The notes under the pieces were generated by a model. It was not told where the DNA came from, made no database searches, and saw only the letters and a list, made by a program, of their open reading frames with translations. The translations under genes and the position numbers were made by a program. Of a stretch of DNA of 64,000 nt, positions 18,151-25,471 are shown in pieces. Location of the stretch: the NCBI RefSeq assembly GCF_028550435.1, contig NZ_JAQQKV010000003.1, positions 62,001 to 126,000 on the forward strand, written 5' to 3'. How positions within the stretch are numbered: position 1 is the first letter of the stretch; every line of letters starts with the position of its first letter. The stretch is from Asticcacaulis machinosus. GTDB lineage: Bacteria > Pseudomonadota > Alphaproteobacteria > Caulobacterales > Caulobacteraceae.

Positions 18151-18912
18151 TCACAAAGAGGTATCATCGCCTGTGGCGAGTGCAGCGTTTTTGACATGCT
18201 CAAAAAGCTGCCACATGGCAAAGAAGGCGCCACCTGAATCGCGTCTTCGCAGGGCATCGACAATTTTGCGGTGATCCGGGGCGGTTTGATCGCGCCTTAC
18301 AGTGTCCGTAATCCGCGCGCTCAAAGCCCGCCACTGCGGATTATTGTCCCGCCGATGCCACAAATGGCTGACCATGCCGGTAAATTCGGCGTTCTGGGTG
18401 GCGCGGGCAATCGCCAGGTGAAAGACCATATCCAGCCGTTCACGGGCTTCACGCAGATGAGCCTGAGCATAGTCGTCATAGGCCTGCTCGATCAGGGCTA
18501 TGTCCTTATCGGTGATCTTGCTGGCGGCGATTTGCGCCATATGGCTTTCCAGCCATTGCTGAGCCTCCAGCAAATCAACCGGGTTGGCTGGCCCCAGCAG
18601 ACTGGCGGCGATTCCGGCTTCAGGAGTGGCGGCATCACTGGTTTCAACTTCGTATGCACGGCGGGTGATATAGATCCCCGACCCCTGCCGCGACTGCACC
18701 AGTCCCTTGACCTCCAGCATGACCAGAGCGTCGCGGATAACTGCCCGGCCGACGCTGTAGGCCTCGGCCAGTTCGCGTTCCGGCGGCAGTTTGCCCGCGG
18801 TGCGGAACTCACCGGCACGAATGCGCTCCAGCAAGGATTTGCCCACGACCTGATAGGCCCGCACATCCTTCTCGGCGTCGATCCAGTCAAACCCGCCATC
18901 TGAAGTCGCCAT
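18151..18912 (-). CDS. GntR-family regulator of FadR type (FCD domain)
   Basis: 253 aa from the ATG at 18912 (a TTG at 18954 would add 14 residues). N-terminal winged helix: SLLERIRAGEFRTAGKLPPERELAEAYSVGRAVIRDALVMLEVKGLV with wing SRQGSGIYI. C-terminal all-helical FCD domain with the metal/ligand residues in DMVFHLAIARATQN (Asp, His) and DHRKIVDALRRRD (His). Family members sense sugar acids or related metabolites. Same strand as and upstream of the nag operon, with AATTGG palindromes on both sides of the gene, so it probably represses itself and the receptor promoter. Its ligand is not evident. Confidence 0.88.
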   Translation of the reverse strand: MATSDGGFDWIDAEKDVRAYQVVGKSLLERIRAGEFRTAGKLPPERELAEAYSVGRAVIRDALVMLEVKGLVQSRQGSGIYITRRAYEVETSDAATPEAGIAASLLGPANPVDLLEAQQWLESHMAQIAASKITDKDIALIEQAYDDYAQAHLREARERLDMVFHLAIARATQNAEFTGMVSHLWHRRDNNPQWRALSARITDTVRRDQTAPDHRKIVDALRRRDSGGAFFAMWQLFEHVKNAALATGDDTSL

Positions 18913-18935
18913 AGTGGCTAATACCCTGTTGTGAA

Positions 18936-18956
18936 AATTGGACTTGTCATCCAATT
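18936..18956. promoter_or_regulatory. AATTGGA-7nt-TCCAATT palindrome at the regulator start
   Basis: Seven-base arms directly upstream of the ATG of the FadR-type gene and overlapping the alternative TTG start. An extra AAATTGG half site follows at 18971. The position suggests autoregulation. Confidence 0.55.
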
Positions 18957-18995
18957 AAGGGGTGTTTTGGAAATTGGTCAATAATTTAGAGGATA

Positions 18996-19125
18996 TTATG
19001 CCTTTAACGCTTCACGCATTTCCTCTAAGCCCAGCCATTCCATTTCACCGGCCTCAAGATCGCTTTTCAGGCGGTCGAGCGTGACCATAGTGGCATCGAA
19101 CTTTTTCGGGGTCTTTGCGTGTCCG
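18996..19125 (-). pseudogene. Remnant: 3' end of an ABC-F ATPase gene
   Basis: Read on the minus strand this encodes AKTPKKFDATMVTLDRLKSD and continues to a stop after REALKA. The intact ABC-F gene at 20656-22482 ends AKNPKKFDATMITLGRIKAD... REALKG. About 97 of 110 aligned bases match, and the amino acid changes are few and mild. No upstream part of the gene is present. It marks the far edge of the insert carrying the SnoaL-like and LytTR genes. Confidence 0.9.
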
Positions 19126-19261
19126 GCCCCGTTCAGGTCTTTTTGAAGACGCCGCCGACCTCGCCATAGAGGGATGGCGGGGCCGTATCTGTGCCTCTTT
19201 CAGCCGATGATCACGTCGGTGCGGAATGCTGCCTAAAGCTTTCAGACGGTAGCTGACCGGT

Positions 19262-19795
19262 TTAGCGAACATCCATGATAGCGGTATGCACGATCTGCCA
19301 GCCATCAGCGCGGTTTTCCAACACGAAGTGCATATGGGTACGCCGAAGCGTCTCGCCCGCAATGCGGGACGGGCCTCTGGGGCCTTCGGTATAGAGGTGG
19401 ATGACGGCCGCCGTTTGCCCCAGGCAACGGTAGGAAATCGGGCGGATACCGGCGGCTTCGCGTTCAGAGACGGATGTCTCAAACATTGGAAACAGCCGTG
19501 TTTGCAGGAATTTTCCCAGTTCTGCGGCATCCTGAAACTGACGCCCGTAGGCGTTGATCCATTCTGTATCCGGCGCGTGCATGGCTATAACCGCAGACGT
19601 ATCCTGAGCGCCCCAGACCTTTTTGAAATGTTCGACCGTAGTGTTCAGGCGGCTTAGGTCGTCCGGGGTGCAGGCAAAGCTGCGAAACGGCGGTATAACC
19701 TGCGGGGCGCTGGCGGACGTTTGTGCGTGCGCACTGATCACGGGCAAGGCGAGGCTCAGGGCCAAAGCGGCGATCAAAAGGGGTTTCAAGGGCAT
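19262..19795 (-). CDS. Secreted SnoaL-like/DUF4440-type protein
   Basis: 177 aa. Signal peptide MPLKPLLIAALALSLALPVISAHA, then a single compact domain: FACTPDDLSRLNTTVEHFKKVW, DTSAVIAMHAPDTEWINAYG, LGKFLQTRLF, and C-terminal strands MHFVLENRADGWQIVHTAIMDVR. This order (helices, then a curved sheet ending in W-x-I-V-H) is that of the NTF2-like SnoaL/SgcJ group, whose members are often of unknown substrate. Start at 19795 chosen for the signal peptide and the GGAGA box just upstream. It is divergent from the LytTR gene 100 bases away, and both lie inside the insert bounded by the two ABC-F 3' ends. Confidence 0.75.
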   Translation of the reverse strand: MPLKPLLIAALALSLALPVISAHAQTSASAPQVIPPFRSFACTPDDLSRLNTTVEHFKKVWGAQDTSAVIAMHAPDTEWINAYGRQFQDAAELGKFLQTRLFPMFETSVSEREAAGIRPISYRCLGQTAAVIHLYTEGPRGPSRIAGETLRRTHMHFVLENRADGWQIVHTAIMDVR

Positions 19796-19894
19796 TGTTT
19801 TCTCCGTTGTTTTGCGGTTAAGTCGGGCCGGTACATGAGGCCCGCTGGCGCCTGTGCCACGGTTGTAATGCACTGAAAACAAAAGGGTCGTCAG

Positions 19895-20659
19895 ATGTCC
19901 GCCATTGTCGCCAGTGGTCCGTTCAAGGCACCGGACTTAAAGCCAGCCCCCCTGTCGGGGCCGCACCGGACAGGGCGGTTTATAATGGTTTGTGTCTGCG
20001 TTCTGGCGGCTATCATGACCGTGAGCGGGGCCTATGGTACGCGCGATCTATGGGTGGGGCACCGGCTGTTGCTGTGGGGGACGGTGGCGAGTTTGCTGGT
20101 CGGTCAGGTCACGGGATTGATGGCCTTGGGGATACGATTTGCGCCCAGATGGCCGTTATGGCTGACAGGTTCTGTGGTGCTGATGGCGGTGGTGCCGTTG
20201 ATAGCGGCAGAACTGCATGGCCTGAAATATACGCCGCTTTTGCCGAAGGCACCTGATCCGATCTGGCCGTTCATGGGGTTTGTGGCGCCGCCGGTTTGGG
20301 TGGTGGGCGGGGTGATATTATGGCTCATGCCGCGTGGCGTGTCGCAGTCTGGACACCAGCCTTTAAAACCCGTGCCCGTCGGGACTGAAACGGCCACTGT
20401 GCGCTATGTTCGCGTCCATGACCATTATCTTGAGATCCACACAGACAGCGCAAAACGCTTTATTCGTGGCGGTTTGCGCGGCTATGTCCGTGGTCTGCGC
20501 GGCGGAGAGGTGGTGCACAGGTCGTGGTGGGTGGCGTATGACAGCGTGGAGCGGATGGAGCGACGTGGACGCGATTATGTGCTGGTGCTGACGGACGGGG
20601 TGGAAGTCCCGGTGGCGCGCGCAAAACTTGAGGCTGTGCGTAAGGCCCTGAAGGGTTAG
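19895..20659 (+). CDS. Membrane-anchored LytTR DNA-binding protein
   Basis: 254 aa. Four predicted membrane helices: about 30-48 (FIMVCVCVLAAIMTVSG), 55-78 (LLLWGTVASLLVGQVTGLM), 86-104 and 128-146 (WVVGGVILWLMP). The C-terminal 90 residues are a LytTR domain: VRYVRVHDHYLEIHT, GGLRGYVRGL, VHRSWWVAYDSVERMERRGRD and VLTDGVEVPVAR. Proteins of this build act as membrane-tethered transcription regulators, often autoregulated with a neighbour; the divergent secreted SnoaL-like gene is the obvious candidate target. The stop overlaps the stop of the convergent ABC-F gene by four bases, showing how tightly the insert abuts that gene. Confidence 0.85.
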   Translation: MSAIVASGPFKAPDLKPAPLSGPHRTGRFIMVCVCVLAAIMTVSGAYGTRDLWVGHRLLLWGTVASLLVGQVTGLMALGIRFAPRWPLWLTGSVVLMAVVPLIAAELHGLKYTPLLPKAPDPIWPFMGFVAPPVWVVGGVILWLMPRGVSQSGHQPLKPVPVGTETATVRYVRVHDHYLEIHTDSAKRFIRGGLRGYVRGLRGGEVVHRSWWVAYDSVERMERRGRDYVLVLTDGVEVPVARAKLEAVRKALKG

Positions 20660-22482
20660 CCCTTTAACGCTTCACGCATTTCCTCAAGGCCCAGCCATTC
20701 CATTTCACCGGCTTCCAGATCAGCCTTGATCCGGCCGAGCGTGATCATAGTGGCATCGAACTTTTTCGGGTTTTTGGCATAGAGGTCAGGGTCGGCCAGC
20801 ACCGCCTCAAGCGCTTTGATTTCCGCCTCCCATTTCGGCATGAAGGCGGTCAGGTCATCAAGGCGCTTTTGATCCTTATAGCTCAGTTTTTTGGTGGCCG
20901 TTTTTGCGGGGGCTACCGTCGGCGCAGGCGTAAAGGTCTTGCCCGTGGTTTTTTCACGCGATTTCGAGCTGATCTCACTAAAGAAATCCGGATTTTGTCT
21001 CAGGAAATCCTGCCAGCCGCCGGGCGTTTCAACTGCCCCGCCGCGTCCGTTGAGCGCTAAGGTCGAGGTCGCCAGCCGGTCGATGAAATCCCGGTCGTGG
21101 GACACGAGGATCAGCGTGCCGTCAAAGTCGGCCAGCATGTCCTCAAGCAGGTCGAGCGTGTCCATATCCAGATCGTTGGTCGGTTCATCGAGCACCAGCA
21201 GATTGGTCGATTTGGCCAGAGCCCGCGCCAGTTGCAGGCGGTTGCGTTCCCCGCCCGACAGGGACTTAACCGGCTGACGCAACTGATTGTCGCGGAACAG
21301 GAAATCCTTGGCGTAGGCGGCGACGTGCTTGGGCTGACCCTGCACCAAAATCTGATCCGAGCCTGAATTCGCCAGCATGTCCCACAGGGTTTCATCGCCC
21401 TTGAGCGCGTCGCGGCCCTGATCGAGATAGGCGACCTCAAGCGCGGTACCAAGTTTGATTTCGCCGCTATTGGCCGGTTCCTGTCCCAACAGTAACTTGA
21501 TCAGGGTGGACTTACCCGCGCCATTGGGGCCGACGATAGCCAGGCGGTCACCGCGCATGATGCGGGTCGAAAAATCGTTGAGCAACACCTTATCGCCAAA
21601 GGATTTAGATACCCCTTTGAGTTCGGCGACCAGCTTGCCCGATGTGCCGCCGGAATCGATCGACATTTCCATGGTCTTGGAGCGTTGCAGCAGGCGCGCA
21701 GACGCATCGGCGCGCATGGCGTTGAGGCGGGCGGCACGGCCTTCGTTGCGAGTACGGCGGGCGGTAATCGACGAATAAAAAGTCTTGGTTTCGCGCTCAA
21801 TCGCCTTTTGCAGGCGGTTGAGGGATTCTTCATCGTCCTTCATGACCTGATCGGACCAGGCTTCAAACGACGAATAGCCCGCATCAAGCTGACGCACCTT
21901 GCGGTTATAGAGCCAGTAGCAGCGCTGTGTGACGCGTTCCAAAAATGTCCGGTCGTGGCTTACCACTAAAACCGCGCCGCGGAACGACCTGATACGGTCT
22001 TCGAGGGTTTCAATCGCAAAAATATCGAGGTGGTTGGTCGGCTCATCGAGGAAGATCAGGTCGGGCTCTTCGGCAAACGCCTTGGCCAGAGCGGCGCGGC
22101 GCTTTTCGCCCCCCGAAAGTCCCGCCGTCTGCTTTTGCGGATCAAGGCCAAAGGCATAAAGCTCGGCTTCGGCGGTATAATGTTCCGCGCCGGCTGAGGT
22201 CAGCCAATCCAGCAGGGTCTCACCGACCGGCTCCGGTTCCTGAAGCACGAACGCGTACTTCATGCCGTTCATGACGATGCGCTCGCCGGAATCGGCCTCA
22301 ATCAGACCGGCCATCAGGCGCATCAGCGTGGATTTACCCGCGCCGTTTTTCCCGACCAGACAGGCGCGGACATTGCGCTCAAGTGCTATGTCAACCCCGT
22401 CAAATAACGGGTGGGAGCCATCCATCAGGCGGATGTCTTTGAGGGCGAGCAGGGGGGCTTTGGTGCTGGGTGTTTTGGCCAT
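20656..22482 (-). CDS. ABC-F family ATPase, Uup-like
   Basis: 608 aa soluble protein with two ABC domains and no membrane part. Domain 1: Walker A GKNGAGKST, signature LSGGEKRRAALAKA, Walker B LIFLDEPTNHLD. The linker is followed by domain 2: GPNGAGKSTL, LSGGERNRLQLARA, LLVLDEPTNDLD. The C-terminal part has a Lys/Ala/Pro-rich spacer and a coiled coil (KLSYKDQKRLDDLTAF...). This build matches Uup, a ribosome-associated or DNA-structure-related ABC-F. The frame is open for another 115 codons upstream, but that stretch crosses a palindromic repeat; the ATG at 22482 begins the normal first domain. Its 3' end is duplicated at 18996-19125. Confidence 0.92.
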   Translation of the reverse strand: MAKTPSTKAPLLALKDIRLMDGSHPLFDGVDIALERNVRACLVGKNGAGKSTLMRLMAGLIEADSGERIVMNGMKYAFVLQEPEPVGETLLDWLTSAGAEHYTAEAELYAFGLDPQKQTAGLSGGEKRRAALAKAFAEEPDLIFLDEPTNHLDIFAIETLEDRIRSFRGAVLVVSHDRTFLERVTQRCYWLYNRKVRQLDAGYSSFEAWSDQVMKDDEESLNRLQKAIERETKTFYSSITARRTRNEGRAARLNAMRADASARLLQRSKTMEMSIDSGGTSGKLVAELKGVSKSFGDKVLLNDFSTRIMRGDRLAIVGPNGAGKSTLIKLLLGQEPANSGEIKLGTALEVAYLDQGRDALKGDETLWDMLANSGSDQILVQGQPKHVAAYAKDFLFRDNQLRQPVKSLSGGERNRLQLARALAKSTNLLVLDEPTNDLDMDTLDLLEDMLADFDGTLILVSHDRDFIDRLATSTLALNGRGGAVETPGGWQDFLRQNPDFFSEISSKSREKTTGKTFTPAPTVAPAKTATKKLSYKDQKRLDDLTAFMPKWEAEIKALEAVLADPDLYAKNPKKFDATMITLGRIKADLEAGEMEWLGLEEMREALKG

Positions 22483-22560
22483 GCGCCAGCGTGTACTATC
22501 CCGCACCGCAAACGGCAAGGACTTGATTTTGACACGCGGCGGGCCGATAAGGCGCATTAT

Positions 22561-22695
22561 TCCTCCTCCCCTGTTTACGGGGGAGGTGGCACAGCTCAAG
22601 CTGTGACGGAGGGGGCATGTCGCCGCTCTGGGGTATGCCCCCTCCGTCTGCTCGTTTCTCTCGCATCCACCTCCCCCGTAAACAGGGGAGGAGAA
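22561..22695. repeat. Palindromic intergenic element, copy 2 (complete type A)
   Basis: Outer arms CCTCCTCCCCTGTTTACGG and CCGTAAACAGGGGAGGAG. Inner hairpin CACAGCT-CA-AGCTGTG between the GGTGG and ACGGAGGGGG boxes. It lies between the divergent ABC-F and ycgN genes, and its right arm (GGGGAGGAG, 22685-22693) stands nine bases before the ycgN ATG. Confidence 0.92.
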
Positions 22696-22702
22696 AGTAT
22701 CG

Positions 22703-23185
22703 ATGACCGCCGCCACCAAACCTTTCTGGGAAACCAAGCCCCTGTCGCAGATGAACCGCACAGAGTGGGAAAGCCTGTGCGACGGCTGTGGGCTGTGTTG
22801 TCTGGTGCGGTTTGAGGATGAGGACACCGGTGAGGTGATACCTACGCGCGTTCACTGCAAGCTGTTTAATCCCGATAGCTGTACATGTACTGACTATCCG
22901 AACCGCAAGAAATATGTACCCGACTGCATCAAGCTGACGCCGCACAATATTGAGGCGCTGGAATGGATGCCGAAATCGTGCGCTTACCGGCGGCTGCATG
23001 AGGGCAAGGATCTGCCGCGCTGGCACCCGCTGATTACCGGTGACCCCGACAGCACCCATAAGGCCGGTGTCTCTATCCGCGGCCAGACGGTGTCGGAAAC
23101 GGCCTTTGCCGACATCGAGGACGCGATTGATTTTATGGCGATGGAATGGGCTGAGGATCGATCAAACTGGGAACCGAAGGGGTAA
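22703..23185 (+). CDS. ycgN: YcgN-family cysteine-cluster protein (UPF0260)
   Basis: 160 aa, usual length for the family. Residues 24-60 hold the cysteine cluster CDGCGLCCLVRFED and CKLFNPDSCTCTDYPNR, followed by CIKLTPHNIEALEWMPKSCAYR. The motif is likely a metal or iron-sulfur site; the family function is unknown. It ends VSETAFADIEDAIDFMAMEW, also conserved. The Shine-Dalgarno sequence is supplied by the right arm of the palindromic element directly upstream. The stop codon is five bases before the left element flanking the DUF559 gene. Confidence 0.92.
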   Translation: MTAATKPFWETKPLSQMNRTEWESLCDGCGLCCLVRFEDEDTGEVIPTRVHCKLFNPDSCTCTDYPNRKKYVPDCIKLTPHNIEALEWMPKSCAYRRLHEGKDLPRWHPLITGDPDSTHKAGVSIRGQTVSETAFADIEDAIDFMAMEWAEDRSNWEPKG

Positions 23186-23189
23186 ACCA

Positions 23190-23251
23190 GAACTCCCCCT
23201 GTTGCAGGGGGAGCTTTGCGGGTATCTTGATACACGCAAAGAGGGGGTAAA
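23190..23251 (+). repeat. Type C element, left copy bracketing DUF559 gene
   Basis: Starts with ACTCCCCCTG-TTG-CAGGGGGAG and CTTT, then a variable hairpin (GCG...CGC with TATC/GATA inside), then AAAGAGGGGGTAAA. The reverse complement of 23620-23683 has the same first 28 and last 14 bases but a different inner hairpin. The ATG of the DUF559 gene is the next base after the element. Confidence 0.9.
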
Positions 23252-23617
23252 ATGACGGATGACACGCGCTCATTTGCCAAGACATTACGCGCAGATATGT
23301 CTCTGCCGGAGATGCTGGTGTGGACACGCCTGAAACATCGTCAGGCTGGAAAGCCTGTGTTTCGCAGGCAATATCCAATTGGCCCTTATGTGGCGGATTT
23401 TTACTGTTCCAAAGCTCGGCTCGCTATCGAAATCGACGGCATGGCGCATGATGTTGGTGACCGGCCTGAACGGGATATTGTTCGCGATCAAAGGCTTCGG
23501 GATAAGGGGTTTGAGGTTTACAGGATCTCTGCGAGGGACGTTTTGGCTGATCCTGATGAAGCCGTAGAGGGGATTTTAATTGTCGCCTTGGGACGTCTGA
23601 AGGTATTCGGGCGGTAA
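23252..23617 (+). CDS. DUF559 protein, Vsr/PD-(D/E)XK-like nuclease fold
   Basis: 121 aa, the full length of the family. Seen: SLPEMLVWTRLKHRQAGKPVFRRQYPIGPYVADFYC, the core acidic/hydrophobic motif LAIEIDGMAHD, ERDIVRDQRLRDKGFEVYRISARDVLADPDEA. DUF559 is related to the very-short-patch repair endonuclease and type IIS-like nuclease folds; the candidate metal ligands are E (PEM), D (ADFYC), E and D (EIDG). Function in the cell is unknown. Two inverted copies of the same palindromic element flank the gene within two bases on each side, making a compact bracketed unit of about 494 bases. Confidence 0.88.
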   Translation: MTDDTRSFAKTLRADMSLPEMLVWTRLKHRQAGKPVFRRQYPIGPYVADFYCSKARLAIEIDGMAHDVGDRPERDIVRDQRLRDKGFEVYRISARDVLADPDEAVEGILIVALGRLKVFGR

Positions 23618-23619
23618 GG

Positions 23620-23683
23620 TTTACCCCCTCTTTCATTTGAGGCGGGCCTCAAATGAAAGCTCCCCCTGCAACAGGGGGAGTTC
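23620..23683 (-). repeat. Type C element, right copy, inverted relative to left
   Basis: TTTACCCCCTCTTT, then the hairpin CATTTGAGGC...CCTCAAATG, then AAAGCTCCCCCTG and CAGGGGGAGTTC. It is the mirror image of 23190-23251 apart from the hairpin, which has different sequence but intact pairing. Confidence 0.9.
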
Positions 23684-23746
23684 TTTTCTGAGTCTAGCTA
23701 TCCCCGCGCTAATCCCCGCCATATCGGGGTGTGTCATATTCGGTGC

Positions 23747-24157
23747 ATGGAAACGACACCGGCCCTGCCTTCTAATGAAATCGCAAAGCTTAGGCGCGAC
23801 CACATCAATCGGCTGCTGATTGTTGCGGATCGGATGGTGGCGGATGCGGAAAAGCTTAAGCGGCCAACGGAACCGGCCGATCTCGAAAAACATGCCAAGG
23901 CGCTTTTGACCGTGACCAAGACCGTGGCGGAAATCCACGATCTGGCCGTGCGCACCGAAGCGTCATGCGGAGACGCGGATATGAATGACCCAGACTATGA
24001 ATCAGATAACGGGCCAGAGAACGGACCCGATGGCGGCAATACCCTTGCCGACTGGCGCAGCTTCTTTGAACGCAAACTCGATCGCCTTGCTGACGCCGCA
24101 GGCGAGGCAGGCGTGGCTGAACAGCCTGACGATCGAACAGTTCAGACGCCTCCATAA
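23747..24157 (+). CDS. GTA small terminase-like protein (gp1 position)
   Basis: 136 aa from the ATG at 23747. Seen: a helical N-terminal half (NEIAKLRRDHINRLLIVADRMVADAEKL, DLEKHAKALLTVTKTVAEIHDLAVR) and an acidic, disordered linker (DMNDPDYESDNGPENGPDG) followed by WRSFFERKLDRLADAAG. It lies immediately upstream of and overlapping terL, the position of RcGTA gp1, now understood as the small terminase. I cannot confirm homology from sequence alone; position and helix-linker-helix build are the basis. CCCCG-6nt-CGGGG at 23714-23729 lies just before it and could be part of the cluster promoter. Confidence 0.6.
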   Translation: METTPALPSNEIAKLRRDHINRLLIVADRMVADAEKLKRPTEPADLEKHAKALLTVTKTVAEIHDLAVRTEASCGDADMNDPDYESDNGPENGPDGGNTLADWRSFFERKLDRLADAAGEAGVAEQPDDRTVQTPP

Positions 24158-25352
24158 GACCTGGGCTTTCTGGGCCCGTCCCGTGCAACTGGCGCCGGAA
24201 GGCGACTGGACGACCTGGCTGTTTTTAGGCGGGCGCGGGGCGGGCAAGACGCGGGCGGGGGCGGAATGGTTGTCGGCGCTTGCGACTAAGCGGGCGCGGC
24301 TGGCCCTGATCGGGGCGACGCTGCATGATGTGCGCGAAGTGATGATCGAAGGGCCATCAGGCCTGATGGCCATCGCGGCGGACGATATGCGACCTGTCTT
24401 TGAGCCGTCGCGGCGGCGGGTGAAATGGCCCAATGGCGCCATCGCCTACACCTTTTCTGCGGAGGAGCCGGAACGGTTGCGCGGCCCGCAGTTTCACCAT
24501 GCCTGGGCCGATGAGTTCTGTGCGTGGCGTCAGCCGGCGGAGACCTTGGCCATGCTGCGGATGGGGTTGCGTCTGGGGGATGCGCCGAGATTGTGCGTCA
24601 CGACCACGCCTAAGCCGATCCGGGCGCTGAAAACTCTGATGGCCGAAGCGGGTGTCGAAGTGGCGCGGTCAGCCACGGCTGAGAATAAGGCCGGACTGTC
24701 CGAGGATTTTCTGTCGGGGTTGCTGGCTATTTACGGCGGCACACGGCTGGCGGCGCAGGAACTGGAAGGGGCGATTGTCGATAGCGATGATCACGCCCTG
24801 TGGCGGGCCGAGGATATTGCGCGTTGTTACGGGGCGAAACCGCCGCAGTTTGACAGCGTGGTGGTGGCGGTCGATCCGCCGGTCAGTGATCACGGCGACG
24901 CCTGCGGGATCGTGGTCGCGGGGCGCAGAGACGGGCGTGGTTATGTGCTTGAGGATGGCACGGTTGAAAAGCCATCGCCGCTGGGCTGGGCCCAGAAGGT
25001 GGTTGAGATGGTGGCCGAACATGGCGCCGATCGGGTGGTGGCCGAAGGCAATCAGGGCGGCGACATGGTGCGCACCCTGTTGGCGACGGCGGGCTGCGAT
25101 GTGCCGATTGAGATCGTTCATGCGCGGGTCGGAAAGCGCGCCCGCGCCGAGCCGGTGGCGGCCCTTTATGAGCAGGGGCGGGTGACCCACTGCGGGGCGG
25201 GCCGGTTCCTCAAGCTGGAGGAAGAAATGATGGCGATGGGACGGGGTGAAGGTGGTTCGGCAAAGTCTCCGGATCGGGCGGATGCACTCGTCTGGGCGCT
25301 GACAGCGCTGTTGATCACCGGACGGGCCGAGCCGAGGCTTAGTCGCCTTTAG
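24030..25352 (+). CDS. terL: GTA terminase large subunit (gp2-like)
   Basis: 440 aa packaging motor. ATPase: Walker A-type FLGGRGAGKTRAGAEW, LALIGATLHDVREVMIEGPSG, Walker B-type region HHAWADEFCAWR, and the coupling motif TTTPKP. The nuclease half starts at VVVAVDPPVSDHGDACGIVVAG with the metal Asp, then VAEGNQGGDMVRTLL and the last acidic site SPDRADALVWALTALL. It is shorter than most phage TerL but typical for RcGTA-type systems, which package host DNA by headful without sequence choice. The start is uncertain: ATG at 24030 or 23985; either overlaps the preceding gene by more than 120 bases in another frame. Confidence 0.93.
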   Translation: MAAIPLPTGAASLNANSIALLTPQARQAWLNSLTIEQFRRLHKTWAFWARPVQLAPEGDWTTWLFLGGRGAGKTRAGAEWLSALATKRARLALIGATLHDVREVMIEGPSGLMAIAADDMRPVFEPSRRRVKWPNGAIAYTFSAEEPERLRGPQFHHAWADEFCAWRQPAETLAMLRMGLRLGDAPRLCVTTTPKPIRALKTLMAEAGVEVARSATAENKAGLSEDFLSGLLAIYGGTRLAAQELEGAIVDSDDHALWRAEDIARCYGAKPPQFDSVVVAVDPPVSDHGDACGIVVAGRRDGRGYVLEDGTVEKPSPLGWAQKVVEMVAEHGADRVVAEGNQGGDMVRTLLATAGCDVPIEIVHARVGKRARAEPVAALYEQGRVTHCGAGRFLKLEEEMMAMGRGEGGSAKSPDRADALVWALTALLITGRAEPRLSRL

Positions 25353-25396
25353 TTCAGGGGTTTGGGGCCTTCCGGCCCCAAGTCTTTGGCTTGTAA

Positions 25397-25459
25397 TTTA
25401 ACCCCACCTTCCGGCCCTGTCGGGCCTCCCTCCTCCCCTGCATCAGGGGAGGTTCTTAA
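25397..25459. repeat. Palindromic intergenic element, type B, copy 3
   Basis: TTTAACCCCACC, hairpin GGCCC-TGTC-GGGCC, then CCTCCCCTG-CAT-CAGGGGAGG and TTCTTAA. It sits between terL and the portal gene. Copies with the same right half are at 32665-32690 and 39105-39138. Confidence 0.88.
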
Positions 25460-25471
25460 AAAGTGGATTAA

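Noticed and set aside
17976-18263. 95-codon minus-strand open frame between receptor and regulator
   Set aside because: Overlaps the regulator 3' end and the operator-like palindromes; no start signal or family pattern.
19054-19530. 158-codon minus-strand open frame
   Set aside because: Overlaps the SnoaL-like gene in another frame and has no family pattern; Arg/Pro-rich shadow.
22483-22827. 115-codon upstream extension of the ABC-F gene
   Set aside because: It is made of the palindromic element and the start of ycgN on the other strand; the family begins at the ATG at 22482.
23700-23746. GTA activator or CtrA binding site before the cluster
   Set aside because: Only a short CCCCG/CGGGG inverted repeat is visible; no TTAA-N7-TTAA box.
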